Assembly: GCA_016872125.1 (NCBI GenBank)
Contig: VHBD01000011.1
Location: 1 to 19,268, forward strand
Reading direction: 5' to 3'
DNA: 19,268 nucleotides
Source: Sphingomonadales bacterium
GTDB taxonomy: Bacteria > Bacteroidota > Bacteroidia > UBA7662
Shown here: positions 1 through 7,129 of the stretch, in pieces
Layout: each line of letters starts with the position of its first letter
Numbering within the stretch: the first letter of the stretch is position 1
Made by a program: the position numbers and the translations under genes
The notes under the pieces: generated by a model
The model's database searches: none
Told to the model about the DNA's origin: nothing
What the model saw: only the letters and a program-made list of their open reading frames with translations

Positions 1-720
1 CTTGACCAAGGCAAGATGTTCTTGGGTACCCTCTTCTTGCCCAAAGGCTATCAACTTGAAATCCCCCCACAGGGTCGGTAAATCGACCTCCACCAAGCGA
101 TGGACCAGGCTTTCTGTCCGCAGCCTATAGGCGATTAAATCCTGAATGCTCACCAAAGGAAGATCATGCTGGTCAGCGATACGACGGAGGTCGGGCAACC
201 TGGCCATACTCCCGTCAGGATTCATGATTTCGCAAATAACACCTCCAGATTCCAACCCTGCCAATCGGGCAAAGTCAACAGCAGCTTCCGTATGGCCGGC
301 CCTGCGCAAGACCCCTGCTTTGCGAGCCATCAAAGGGAAGATATGCCCTGGCCTACCGAAGTCCTCTGGTTTGGACCTAGGGTCCATCAAGGCCTGTATA
401 GTTCTTGCACGGTCGGGGGCAGAAATCCCAGTGGAGCAACCATCACCTAGATAATCCACGGACACGGTGAATGGAGTTTGGTGGGAAGTGGTATTGCGAG
501 TCACCATTGGCGTGAGATCCAGGTCTTTGCACCGTTCTTCGGGAAGAGGAGCACAAATCAAGCCGCGACCATGGGTGGCCATGAAATTGATCATCTCTGC
601 ATTCACCTTGGACGCGGCGGCCACAAAATCTCCTTCGTTCTCGCGGTCCTCGTCATCCACCACGATAATGATTTGGCCTAAGGATATGGCCAGAATAGCC
701 TCTTCGATTGTATTGAGCAT
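1..720 (-). CDS. ribBA: RibBA, 3,4-dihydroxy-2-butanone-4-phosphate synthase / GTP cyclohydrolase II (3' part missing)
   Basis: Bifunctional enzyme that starts both branches of riboflavin synthesis: it makes 3,4-dihydroxy-2-butanone 4-phosphate from ribulose 5-phosphate, and opens GTP with its cyclohydrolase II half. Reading the minus strand from the ATG at 720 gives 240 codons with no stop, running off the window edge. Residues 1-205 or so are the RibB domain, with the acidic metal/substrate loop DDEDRENEGD at 22-31, THGRGLIC near 50, and RPGHIFPL near 124. From about residue 207 a GTP cyclohydrolase II domain begins (LPTLWGDFKLIAF, then EHLALVK) and is truncated after about 35 residues, before its zinc cysteines. 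The full protein is usually about 400 aa. It is divergent from the O-antigen ligase-like gene, 64 bases away. Identification is firm; only the 3' end is unseen. Confidence 0.95.
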   Translation of the reverse strand, partial: MLNTIEEAILAISLGQIIIVVDDEDRENEGDFVAAASKVNAEMINFMATHGRGLICAPLPEERCKDLDLTPMVTRNTTSHQTPFTVSVDYLGDGCSTGISAPDRARTIQALMDPRSKPEDFGRPGHIFPLMARKAGVLRRAGHTEAAVDFARLAGLESGGVICEIMNPDGSMARLPDLRRIADQHDLPLVSIQDLIAYRLRTESLVHRLVEVDLPTLWGDFKLIAFGQEEGTQEHLALVK

Positions 721-728
721 AAGGTGGT

Positions 729-736
729 CAAAAGTA
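729..736 (-). promoter_or_regulatory. possible Bacteroidota -7 promoter box for ribBA
   Basis: On the minus strand this reads TACTTTTG, a full match to the Bacteroidota -7 consensus TAnnTTTG. It lies 8 bases before the ribBA ATG, so the transcript would be nearly leaderless. I see no TTTG -33 box at the expected spacing. A second, imperfect box, TACTTTTC at 769-776, would give a more usual leader of about 40 bases. Weak evidence either way. Confidence 0.25.
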
Positions 737-784
737 CGGATAATGGTCCTCTCATCGTTATTTTGGGAGAAAAGTAGCCAAACA

Positions 785-2059
785 ATGCTCGCTCCTCTGG
801 TCGGTCCCTCCGTGAAATTTCCGAAGATGCAATGGACATGGAACAAGGTCTATCAAATGGCCATCATCCTCTTTATTGCTTCCATCCCTCTATCCAAAGC
901 GGCGGGTAGTCTGGCGGAAGGTCTCATGGCGTTGTGCTGGCTGGCTGGCATGGGGAAGGGTGAAGAACGAGCAGCAAGGTGGCAGCGTTGGAAGCAAAAC
1001 TCCTGGCTATGGGGGTTTCCCCTTCTATTTCTGTACTATGTTATAGGGGGACTTTATTCCGAGAACGTCCAGAGCTGGCTCTTGGAAATTAACGCCAAAC
1101 ATTATTGGATAACCCTCCCATTGATGTGGGGAACGCTACGCCCTCATTCCAAGACCATCCATTTCGCTTGGTGGGCCTTTGTGCTTAGCAATTTCATAGT
1201 ATCCTTGATGGTCATATGGATACATTGGACCGGGATTCCTTTGTGGGAAGGTACCACAAAAATCCCCTCACCGTTGGTTCAACGACCACGGGCTAGCTTG
1301 TTTTTGGCTATTTCATGTCTTTGGTTGTTCCACTCGTTGAGGAGAAGCACCAAGGTGCCTTTTGTTCCCAGGTTTGTAGGAATTCCTTTGCTGTTGCTTT
1401 GCCTCTTGGGATTAATTTGGATGGAAGGGCGAATTGGTCAGGTTGCGTTGGTACTGGGTTTGGGTTGGATGGCCTGGAAAGAATGGACCGGGGTCAAGGA
1501 ACGCTTTCTCTTGGTCATGGGCCTAGGTTTGCTGGTGGTGGTGGGTTGGATGAGCTTTTCGTCCATTCAAAGGCCCTTCTTGGAGGCGATCCAGGAGTAC
1601 AGGGAAAGTCAAGCGGGCTACCCTCATTCGGAGCCTGAATTTTCGTCTATCGGCATGCGATTCACTTACTGGAACACCTATTGGGACCTACTTCGCGAAA
1701 ATCCCTGGTTGGGTGTGGGCAGTGGCGACCTGGATCAAGTTGCTAAACCCCTTTTTCAGGATCACCCCCTCGAAATTCCATTCAATCGGCCGCATAATCA
1801 ATGGTTGGAACTGGGCGTGCATTTGGGTTTTCCGGCCATATTGTTGGCCTTGGGTGCTTGGGCGCTATGGCGGGCCAAGCGTTGCCTTGATCATCAATTC
1901 CTTTGGGAAGCCTTGACCCTTGTTTGGTTCTTAAGTACTTGGCTGGATTGCACTTGGAGTACCCAAGCCGGCTTAAGTGCCTTTATGGGTCTTAACCTCA
2001 CCCTACTCTTGATGGATGACCCTGAAAATCAAGAGCCGCATCGCGAAGCTTCTGCGTGA
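785..2059 (+). CDS. O-antigen ligase / polymerase-like polytopic membrane protein
   Basis: Inner-membrane protein of the O-antigen ligase/Wzy-like superfamily, which transfers or polymerises undecaprenyl-linked glycans on the periplasmic face. The 424-aa frame has about ten hydrophobic segments. Conserved family pieces are visible: an Arg in a membrane segment (EGRIGQ, about 214-219), and a large periplasmic loop (about 256-347) with SIGMRFTYW near 288, the NPWLGVGSGD turn near 306, and the RPHNQWLE motif with His337-Asn338. I chose the ATG at 785; the open frame extends upstream to 467, but that stretch lies inside ribBA. The ATG at 827 (MQWTWNK) is an alternative. The 3' end overlaps the convergent GGGP-synthase-like gene by 62 bases. 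No other glycan genes are nearby, so the substrate cannot be told; capsule or exopolysaccharide polymerisation, or protein O-glycosylation, are possible. Confidence 0.8.
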   Translation: MLAPLVGPSVKFPKMQWTWNKVYQMAIILFIASIPLSKAAGSLAEGLMALCWLAGMGKGEERAARWQRWKQNSWLWGFPLLFLYYVIGGLYSENVQSWLLEINAKHYWITLPLMWGTLRPHSKTIHFAWWAFVLSNFIVSLMVIWIHWTGIPLWEGTTKIPSPLVQRPRASLFLAISCLWLFHSLRRSTKVPFVPRFVGIPLLLLCLLGLIWMEGRIGQVALVLGLGWMAWKEWTGVKERFLLVMGLGLLVVVGWMSFSSIQRPFLEAIQEYRESQAGYPHSEPEFSSIGMRFTYWNTYWDLLRENPWLGVGSGDLDQVAKPLFQDHPLEIPFNRPHNQWLELGVHLGFPAILLALGAWALWRAKRCLDHQFLWEALTLVWFLSTWLDCTWSTQAGLSAFMGLNLTLLLMDDPENQEPHREASA

Positions 2060-2771
2060 TTTCCATTAAAATGGCCGAATTCTGTTCAATTGCGTTTCCT
2101 AACACGACCCAATCAGCTCCCGCCTGCCTTAAAGCAAGGATTTGCTCCGCACTGGTTATTCCTCCTCCGACAACAATGGGCAAATCAACGGCCTGACGCA
2201 CCGCTGCCACCATGGCCGCAGAAACTGGCCTCAGCGCCCCTGAGCCGCAATCCAAATAAATGACCTTGAGGCCTAACTGTGCCCCCGCCAAAGCCGTAAT
2301 GGCCGCTATATCCGGCTTATCACCAGGGATCGGCAAGGTTTGGGTGATGTAATGAGCGGTTGTTGTCTTGCCCCCATCGACTAACAAATACCCGGTGGGG
2401 ATTAAGTCCAATTCGGAATCTCGGAGCGCGGCAGCGTATGCGACATGTTGACCAATCAAATACTCTGGGTTCCTACCGGAGATTAGCGTAAGGAGCAATA
2501 GGCCATCAGCCTTAGCGGATATCTGCATCCCTGAGCCCGGAAACAGAATAATAGGCAAAGATGCCTTGGCGCGTAAAACCCCAACAAAACGATCGTAATC
2601 GGATGTGGTCTGCAAGCTGCTCCCCACCAAAAATCCTGCCACAATTTGGTTGTCTTGACATGATTCTACAACCTTAAACAGTGAATCGTTGTTTCGATCC
2701 GGGTCGAACAAAATCCAAAGTGAAGAATTCCCATGATTTCTTTGGGAGAGGTTACCTTTGAATTTGGACAT
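1998..2771 (-). CDS. geranylgeranylglyceryl/heptaprenylglyceryl phosphate synthase family protein
   Basis: TIM-barrel prenyltransferase that joins sn-glycerol-1-phosphate to a polyprenyl diphosphate, forming the ether link typical of archaeal lipids; Bacteroidota homologues belong to this family. The 257-aa protein shows the N-terminal LFDPDR motif (DPDR at 23-26, the Mg-binding site of the family), the VDGGKTTTAHYI segment, YLDCGSGALRPV (substrate-binding loop), and the phosphate-binding VVGGGITSAEQ strand-loop near the C-terminus. I take the ATG at 2771; a GTG one codon upstream is possible. Its start lies 3 bases from the start of the divergent secreted-protein gene, and its 3' end overlaps the O-antigen ligase-like gene by 62 bases, so its promoter must lie inside the neighbouring reading frame. 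The chain length of the prenyl substrate cannot be judged by eye. Confidence 0.88.
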   Translation of the reverse strand: MSKFKGNLSQRNHGNSSLWILFDPDRNNDSLFKVVESCQDNQIVAGFLVGSSLQTTSDYDRFVGVLRAKASLPIILFPGSGMQISAKADGLLLLTLISGRNPEYLIGQHVAYAAALRDSELDLIPTGYLLVDGGKTTTAHYITQTLPIPGDKPDIAAITALAGAQLGLKVIYLDCGSGALRPVSAAMVAAVRQAVDLPIVVGGGITSAEQILALRQAGADWVVLGNAIEQNSAILMEITQKLRDAALDFQGHPSRVG

Positions 2772-2774
2772 CAC

Positions 2775-4316
2775 ATGTCAAATATACTTTTAGCCTTGCA
2801 TTATAAAATTCAATTAAACCCTTTTTTAAGAACCTTTGGTCTTCTAGGTCTCATGCATTTGGCAAGTGGACTTGGATTAGGTTGGGCTCAAACTTTGAAC
2901 CTTGGATGGCAGGGATTGCCCACAGCCTATACCGATGCGAGGCGTTGGGATCTGGTTGGTCAAGATGAAAAAGGATTTTGGCTAAGACTCAATGGCAAAA
3001 AAGATCAAAAATTAGAATACCGAAACCTTCGTATGCAGCTCCAACAGGCTGTGACGATGCCTGATTACCTCAATCAAACGGACAAAGTCAATGTATTGAA
3101 CACCGATACAGGTATGCACCTCCTGTTTGATTTGTTCAATCCTACCGCAAGGGAACACGGACTTTTTGTGTCCAAAATCCTCAGAGATAGTAACCGTATA
3201 GAACCGGGACAACTGATTTTGGAGACTTTGGATAACCAATCCGATGATTTGTTAGATTTTGAAATTCTTAAAGATTCGAATGGATCGAACAGTTGGATAA
3301 TCCATCGAAGGAATTCCACCAATCAATTGACCTTTCAATTCCGTAGACTTGATACCCAAGACAGCATGAATCCTCCCATTCGGCTTATACTGGATGCTCA
3401 TACCCTTGGGCTTGATCACAAAATTGTATTCACCACATGCCATAGCTACCATACAACCCAAAATCATCAATTGATTTTCTTGTTTCAATACAGAATCAGC
3501 CAAAGAGACCGCAAAAGTACCTTGTGGGGTATAGGGGTGATCGACCTAAAGAAAAGGAAAATCTTAGCTTCACCCCTTAAAACCAGCGAATTAGGCGAGC
3601 AAATTCTTTTTATTCGTGCCCCCGTTGACCATGACTCTGTACGTGTGCACGGTTACCTTTTGGAAGAACGTTTTCAATGGCCGTATGCCACTGTGACTTA
3701 CAATTTAAAAATTTCGTCATTAGAGCTTTCCCTACAACCTATCTCCTCGGTCACCATCTTTGAACAAGATTTTGGTCGTCGTTTGCTGAATCTGAAGGGT
3801 AACGAAGACAACCTGAATCGAATCGATAATTCCTATGCATGTCTCCTCCTCCATCAGAATCAAAGTGCAACCCTTTGTTGGAGAAGGCGGTTTCGGTCCT
3901 CTGAAACTATTGTTCAATACAGCCAAGGCATGCCCATGTACCGAGAAATTATTCGGTACCACGCCAACGACTGGGTTATTACCCACTTAAGACCTGACGG
4001 CAGCCATGCATGGAACCAAATCGTACCCATGAATATGATAGCAAACGAGCAAAACCAAGTCTTGGATACCTACGGCTTTACCGTGGGTCAAGCCATGTTG
4101 ATCGTTGGATACCAAAACCTTAACAACAGAACTGTTCCGTATATTCTTCAAATTCTAGGAGACGGCAACATCATCAATCCAGATTTTGAACATCGCCTCA
4201 AAGGTCAAATGCCAAATTGGTCTAGCTCCTTTGCTGTGGACCTTCATAACACCGTCTTTCCTAGCCGACTCAATGGTAGGGCTGGCTTACTTTATATGCA
4301 TTTTCCAAAGCCATAA
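2775..4316 (+). CDS. uncharacterised secreted protein, beta-rich
   Basis: I do not recognise this 513-aa protein. The first 38 residues look like a signal peptide: a basic n-region with Lys11 and Arg20, a hydrophobic run LRTFGLLGLMHLASGLGLG, then WAQ, with cleavage likely after Ala38. The rest has no membrane segment and is rich in alternating short hydrophobic strands. Aromatic/charged units recur (WDLVGQDEKGFWLRLNG near 52; WIIHRRNSTNQLTFQFRRL near 176; DWVITHLRPDGSHAW near 398). That pattern suits a beta-propeller or other beta-sheet repeat fold exposed outside the inner membrane; this is inference. There is no C-terminal type IX sorting domain or lipobox. The ATG at 2775 is preferred over 2733 because only it avoids running into the GGGP-synthase-like gene and places the signal peptide near the N-terminus. 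The next gene follows after 13 bases, so the two are probably cotranscribed. Confidence 0.7.
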   Translation: MSNILLALHYKIQLNPFLRTFGLLGLMHLASGLGLGWAQTLNLGWQGLPTAYTDARRWDLVGQDEKGFWLRLNGKKDQKLEYRNLRMQLQQAVTMPDYLNQTDKVNVLNTDTGMHLLFDLFNPTAREHGLFVSKILRDSNRIEPGQLILETLDNQSDDLLDFEILKDSNGSNSWIIHRRNSTNQLTFQFRRLDTQDSMNPPIRLILDAHTLGLDHKIVFTTCHSYHTTQNHQLIFLFQYRISQRDRKSTLWGIGVIDLKKRKILASPLKTSELGEQILFIRAPVDHDSVRVHGYLLEERFQWPYATVTYNLKISSLELSLQPISSVTIFEQDFGRRLLNLKGNEDNLNRIDNSYACLLLHQNQSATLCWRRRFRSSETIVQYSQGMPMYREIIRYHANDWVITHLRPDGSHAWNQIVPMNMIANEQNQVLDTYGFTVGQAMLIVGYQNLNNRTVPYILQILGDGNIINPDFEHRLKGQMPNWSSSFAVDLHNTVFPSRLNGRAGLLYMHFPKP

Positions 4317-4329
4317 TACCCTATAGGCC

Positions 4330-5268
4330 ATGATATCCAAGTGGTTTTCAGAAACGATGACTCCGTGGAATTACGGAATTTCCATTTTGATCGTCCTAAC
4401 CGTACTGGTCATTGATCAAATCATTGGTGGCGACACAAGTTTCTGGCATATTCAAGATCGGGCTGCTCGCCCTTCAACCTTTCAATTGGTGGGAATCTTC
4501 GGGCTAACCCTGATTATTTGGAGCTATTTGGACCAACATATCCTTCGCAACCTCAGACAAGGATCTACCTACAGCCTCCTCTTTCCAACTTTGGTGATTT
4601 GGATATTTTCGACTCACCTTCATGAATTAGGCCTTAATATGCTTATTGTTCATTTGTTGATCATTCTTTTCTTTTTTTTGTGGATAATGTTTCAACACAC
4701 AAAAACTAAAATTACTTTGTTTGGATCCGGTTTATCGGTAGGTTTTCTGGTCCTGCATTACCCCGTTTTGGGATTCCTAGTCGGTTTTGGGTTAAGTTCA
4801 ATTTGGATATGGAACCAAAGTCCCCTGCGAAATAGTTTGATCTGGTTATTTGGCTGCCTCCTTCCGGTCTACTATTGGGCGGCCTATCACTATATATCCT
4901 TTCAAAGGCTGCCCGAAATTCCCCCATTAAACCGACCCGAAATATGGCTGGTTAACCTACCTGATGGAGATATACCTTGGCATTTGATTTTGCCTTTTGG
5001 GGCTACAATTTTGGGATTTTTTTTGCAATTACCATGGTTTGGCTCCCAATCCCGGACTATGCGCCTTTTGAACTTGCAATGGATTTGGCTTGTGGTCTTC
5101 CTTGTACCCGTCATCTTGGTGATGAGGGGCGATCCATGGCTTCTTTTGGCCTTGCTTAGCCCGTGGGTAGCATGGCATACTAGTGCTTTTTTGCAATGGA
5201 ACGATGGGGCTTGGGTTCAGGACCTGTTCTTTGTGTCATGTATAGGGCTCGTCTTCTGGGGTTTATAG
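4330..5268 (+). CDS. polytopic inner-membrane protein, DUF6427-like
   Basis: A 312-aa very hydrophobic protein with about ten predicted membrane segments (roughly 15-33, 52-68, 80-96, 103-121, 128-161, 169-186, 216-233, 248-284, 295-312). The short N-terminal tail before the first segment, the size and the layout resemble the Bacteroidota-specific DUF6427 membrane family, whose function is not known; I cannot confirm the match without a profile search. It has no transporter or enzyme motif that I can see. It follows the secreted-protein gene by 13 bases, which suggests joint expression and perhaps a shared envelope role. Two T8 runs (4672-4679 and 5017-5024) lie in codons for Phe-rich membrane segments. 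Confidence 0.6.
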   Translation: MISKWFSETMTPWNYGISILIVLTVLVIDQIIGGDTSFWHIQDRAARPSTFQLVGIFGLTLIIWSYLDQHILRNLRQGSTYSLLFPTLVIWIFSTHLHELGLNMLIVHLLIILFFFLWIMFQHTKTKITLFGSGLSVGFLVLHYPVLGFLVGFGLSSIWIWNQSPLRNSLIWLFGCLLPVYYWAAYHYISFQRLPEIPPLNRPEIWLVNLPDGDIPWHLILPFGATILGFFLQLPWFGSQSRTMRLLNLQWIWLVVFLVPVILVMRGDPWLLLALLSPWVAWHTSAFLQWNDGAWVQDLFFVSCIGLVFWGL

Positions 5269-5340
5269 CCACCCAATGGGACCTTCATATGACCTTAGAA
5301 TCCTTGACTCCCCATTGAACCTCCATTCGTAGAAATTCAT

Positions 5341-5348
5341 TTACTTTG
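5341..5348 (+). promoter_or_regulatory. weak promoter-like motif upstream of purQ
   Basis: TTACTTTG resembles the Bacteroidota -7 box TAnnTTTG with one mismatch, 32 bases before the purQ ATG. A TTG at 5315-5317 lies 23 bases upstream, slightly far for a -33 element. The 112-base gap 5269-5380 is the only sizeable gap before purQ, so a promoter here is expected. I see no PurR-like operator or riboswitch. Confidence 0.25.
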
Positions 5349-5380
5349 TAATCCAAAATCGAAATAAAGAACCCCACCCC

Positions 5381-6070
5381 ATGAACGTAGGTATCGTCGT
5401 ATTTCCAGGATCCAATTGCGATATGGACACGCGTTTGGCCTTTGAAGAAGTCCTGGGATTTTCGACCAAAATGCTCTGGCACAAAGAAACCAGTACCGAA
5501 GGCTGCGATCTGGTCGTCCTCCCAGGTGGATTCAGTTACGGAGATTACCTGCGATCCGGGGCTATTGCTCGCTTTGCCCCCATCATGGATGCAATCGTGG
5601 CCCATGCAAAACGAGGGGGGATGGTCCTTGGAATTTGCAACGGTTTCCAAATCTTGACAGAGGCCGGTCTGTTGCCAGGAGCTTTGTTGCGTAACACATC
5701 CCGATTGTTTATTTCCCGGGACGTTTACCTGAAGCCTTGCAGTCAATTAGCCAGCATGTCCGCCTCCTTGGACACTACCAAACCTTTAAGAATCCCAATA
5801 GCACACGGTGAAGGGCGTTATCATGTGGAGGAGGATGGTCTCAAGGCCCTTCAAGATCAGGACCGGATCATGTTTCGCTATTGCGACCCTCAAGGTCAAG
5901 TCAGCGGGGTCTCCAATCCTAACGGTTCCCTGGATGATATTGCAGGAATTTGCAGCGCCAACGGCAGGGTCATGGGTTTGATGCCTCATCCTGAGCGGGC
6001 GGTGCATCCTTTGTTAGACCTTGAAGACGGCTTGGCCATGCTCCAAGGATTGGGTAACTTGCCCGTTTAA
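5381..6070 (+). CDS. purQ: phosphoribosylformylglycinamidine synthase subunit PurQ
   Basis: Glutaminase subunit of FGAM synthase (fourth step of purine synthesis): it hydrolyses glutamine and passes ammonia to PurL, in a complex with PurS. The 229-aa length is normal for PurQ. It is a class I glutamine amidotransferase domain throughout, with the oxyanion region LPGGFSYGDYLR near 47-58, the nucleophile Cys86 in GICNGFQ, and the His203/Glu205 pair in PHPERA. The ATG at 5381 gives the canonical N-terminus MNVGIVVFPGSNCD. No purS or purL lies in the window, so this is an isolated purine gene. A separate PurQ implies a small-type PurL elsewhere rather than the large fused FGAR amidotransferase. 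Its stop overlaps that of the convergent meaB gene (6067-6070), leaving no room for a terminator. Confidence 0.95.
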   Translation: MNVGIVVFPGSNCDMDTRLAFEEVLGFSTKMLWHKETSTEGCDLVVLPGGFSYGDYLRSGAIARFAPIMDAIVAHAKRGGMVLGICNGFQILTEAGLLPGALLRNTSRLFISRDVYLKPCSQLASMSASLDTTKPLRIPIAHGEGRYHVEEDGLKALQDQDRIMFRYCDPQGQVSGVSNPNGSLDDIAGICSANGRVMGLMPHPERAVHPLLDLEDGLAMLQGLGNLPV

Positions 6071-7098
6071 AGACCTTTTTCTCGCGAATCCTCCAAACCC
6101 CAGGCCCGTAGGCTTTCCGAAACGGCTTGGGCAGGACTAAGTTGCCCTGAACGCAGGGCAGACTCCAAATCGGCATGAGTGCTTTTGGAATGCAATGAAG
6201 ACCAATATTCCAACAAAGCTTGATTGAGCATACGATAAAAGGAGAATACCCTCTGATTGGCCCTTTTGTGATGGACCCAATTCGCCAACTGAGGCAAGGC
6301 TTGCAAATCTTTGATCGCAGACCAAAAGGATTCCCAACCCACCTCTTGCACGGCACTTATAGCCAAACAAGGAACCTTCCATCCGGGCAAAGCGTGCGGT
6401 GGAAACAAAGACAAGGCGGTTTGATAATATCGCTGCGTCTCCAAAGCGGATTCATACCCTTCCCCGTCGGCTTTGTTCACCAGGACCATGTCTGCGGCTT
6501 CCACAATACCCCTTTTGATCCCCTGCAAATCATCTCCCGAGCGACCCATCAACAACAAGAGCGTCCAATCAACCAAATCCGAAACTGCAATTTCGTTCTG
6601 ACCTACACCCACTGTTTCGACCAGGACCGTATCGTACCCCGCAGCGAGGCAGAGGTCGATGGCTTCTTTGGTGGCAGCGTTGGTCCCACCATGGGTAGCT
6701 CCGGAAGGAGATGGACGGATAAAGGCTTCATCGCGGGTAGACAAATCTTGCATCCTTGTTTTGTCACCGAGGATGCTGCCACCGCTCCGAGCCGAGGATG
6801 GATCAATGGCCAAAACCGCCACGCGATGACCGCAATCGATTAATTGCCTGCCTAATTTATCGATAAAGGTGCTTTTGCCTGCTCCCGGCGGCCCCGTAAT
6901 GGCCATCGTCCATCGTGCAGGAAGCTGATTACCGGTGTTCTGATGAGGATTGCTTTGTAGTTGTTTGTCCACCCCTATCATCAACTCGGTAGCTGCCTTA
7001 CGATCTTCAGCTTTATTGCTTTCGACTAATGTTATGGCTCTGGCGAGAGCCAAACGCTCCCTACGAATCAAACCCTCAAACAGTTGATGAACATCCAT
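6067..7098 (-). CDS. meaB: methylmalonyl-CoA mutase-associated GTPase MeaB
   Basis: G3E-family P-loop GTPase (MeaB/ArgK/MMAA) that escorts adenosylcobalamin into methylmalonyl-CoA mutase and protects the enzyme from inactivation. The 343-aa protein has the Walker A GPPGAGKS at 69-76, the conserved GSILGDKTRM at 107-116, the switch-region motif ETVGVGQ at 161-167, GDDLQGIKRGI at 188-198, and the guanine-specificity NKAD at 208-211. The C-terminal helical arm used for dimerisation follows. It starts 31 bases downstream of the mutase stop, so it is almost certainly cotranscribed with its client, the usual arrangement. Its 3' end touches that of purQ. All nucleotide-binding residues look intact. 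Confidence 0.95.
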   Translation of the reverse strand: MDVHQLFEGLIRRERLALARAITLVESNKAEDRKAATELMIGVDKQLQSNPHQNTGNQLPARWTMAITGPPGAGKSTFIDKLGRQLIDCGHRVAVLAIDPSSARSGGSILGDKTRMQDLSTRDEAFIRPSPSGATHGGTNAATKEAIDLCLAAGYDTVLVETVGVGQNEIAVSDLVDWTLLLLMGRSGDDLQGIKRGIVEAADMVLVNKADGEGYESALETQRYYQTALSLFPPHALPGWKVPCLAISAVQEVGWESFWSAIKDLQALPQLANWVHHKRANQRVFSFYRMLNQALLEYWSSLHSKSTHADLESALRSGQLSPAQAVSESLRAWGLEDSREKGL

Positions 7099-7129
7099 GC
7101 CCTAAATCGTTATCATCGAATGCCTATCA

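Noticed and set aside
146..454. Plus-strand open frames over 146-454 (102 and 94 aa)
   Set aside because: They are antisense shadows of ribBA, whose conserved motifs are read on the minus strand throughout.
467..784. Upstream extension of the O-antigen ligase-like frame to an ATG at 467
   Set aside because: The extension lies antisense within the clearly coding ribBA gene, has no membrane or family character, and an ATG at 785 fits the family N-terminus.
5285..5746. Minus-strand 153-aa frame opposite the purQ start
   Set aside because: It overlaps the conserved N-terminal half of PurQ and shows no family features.
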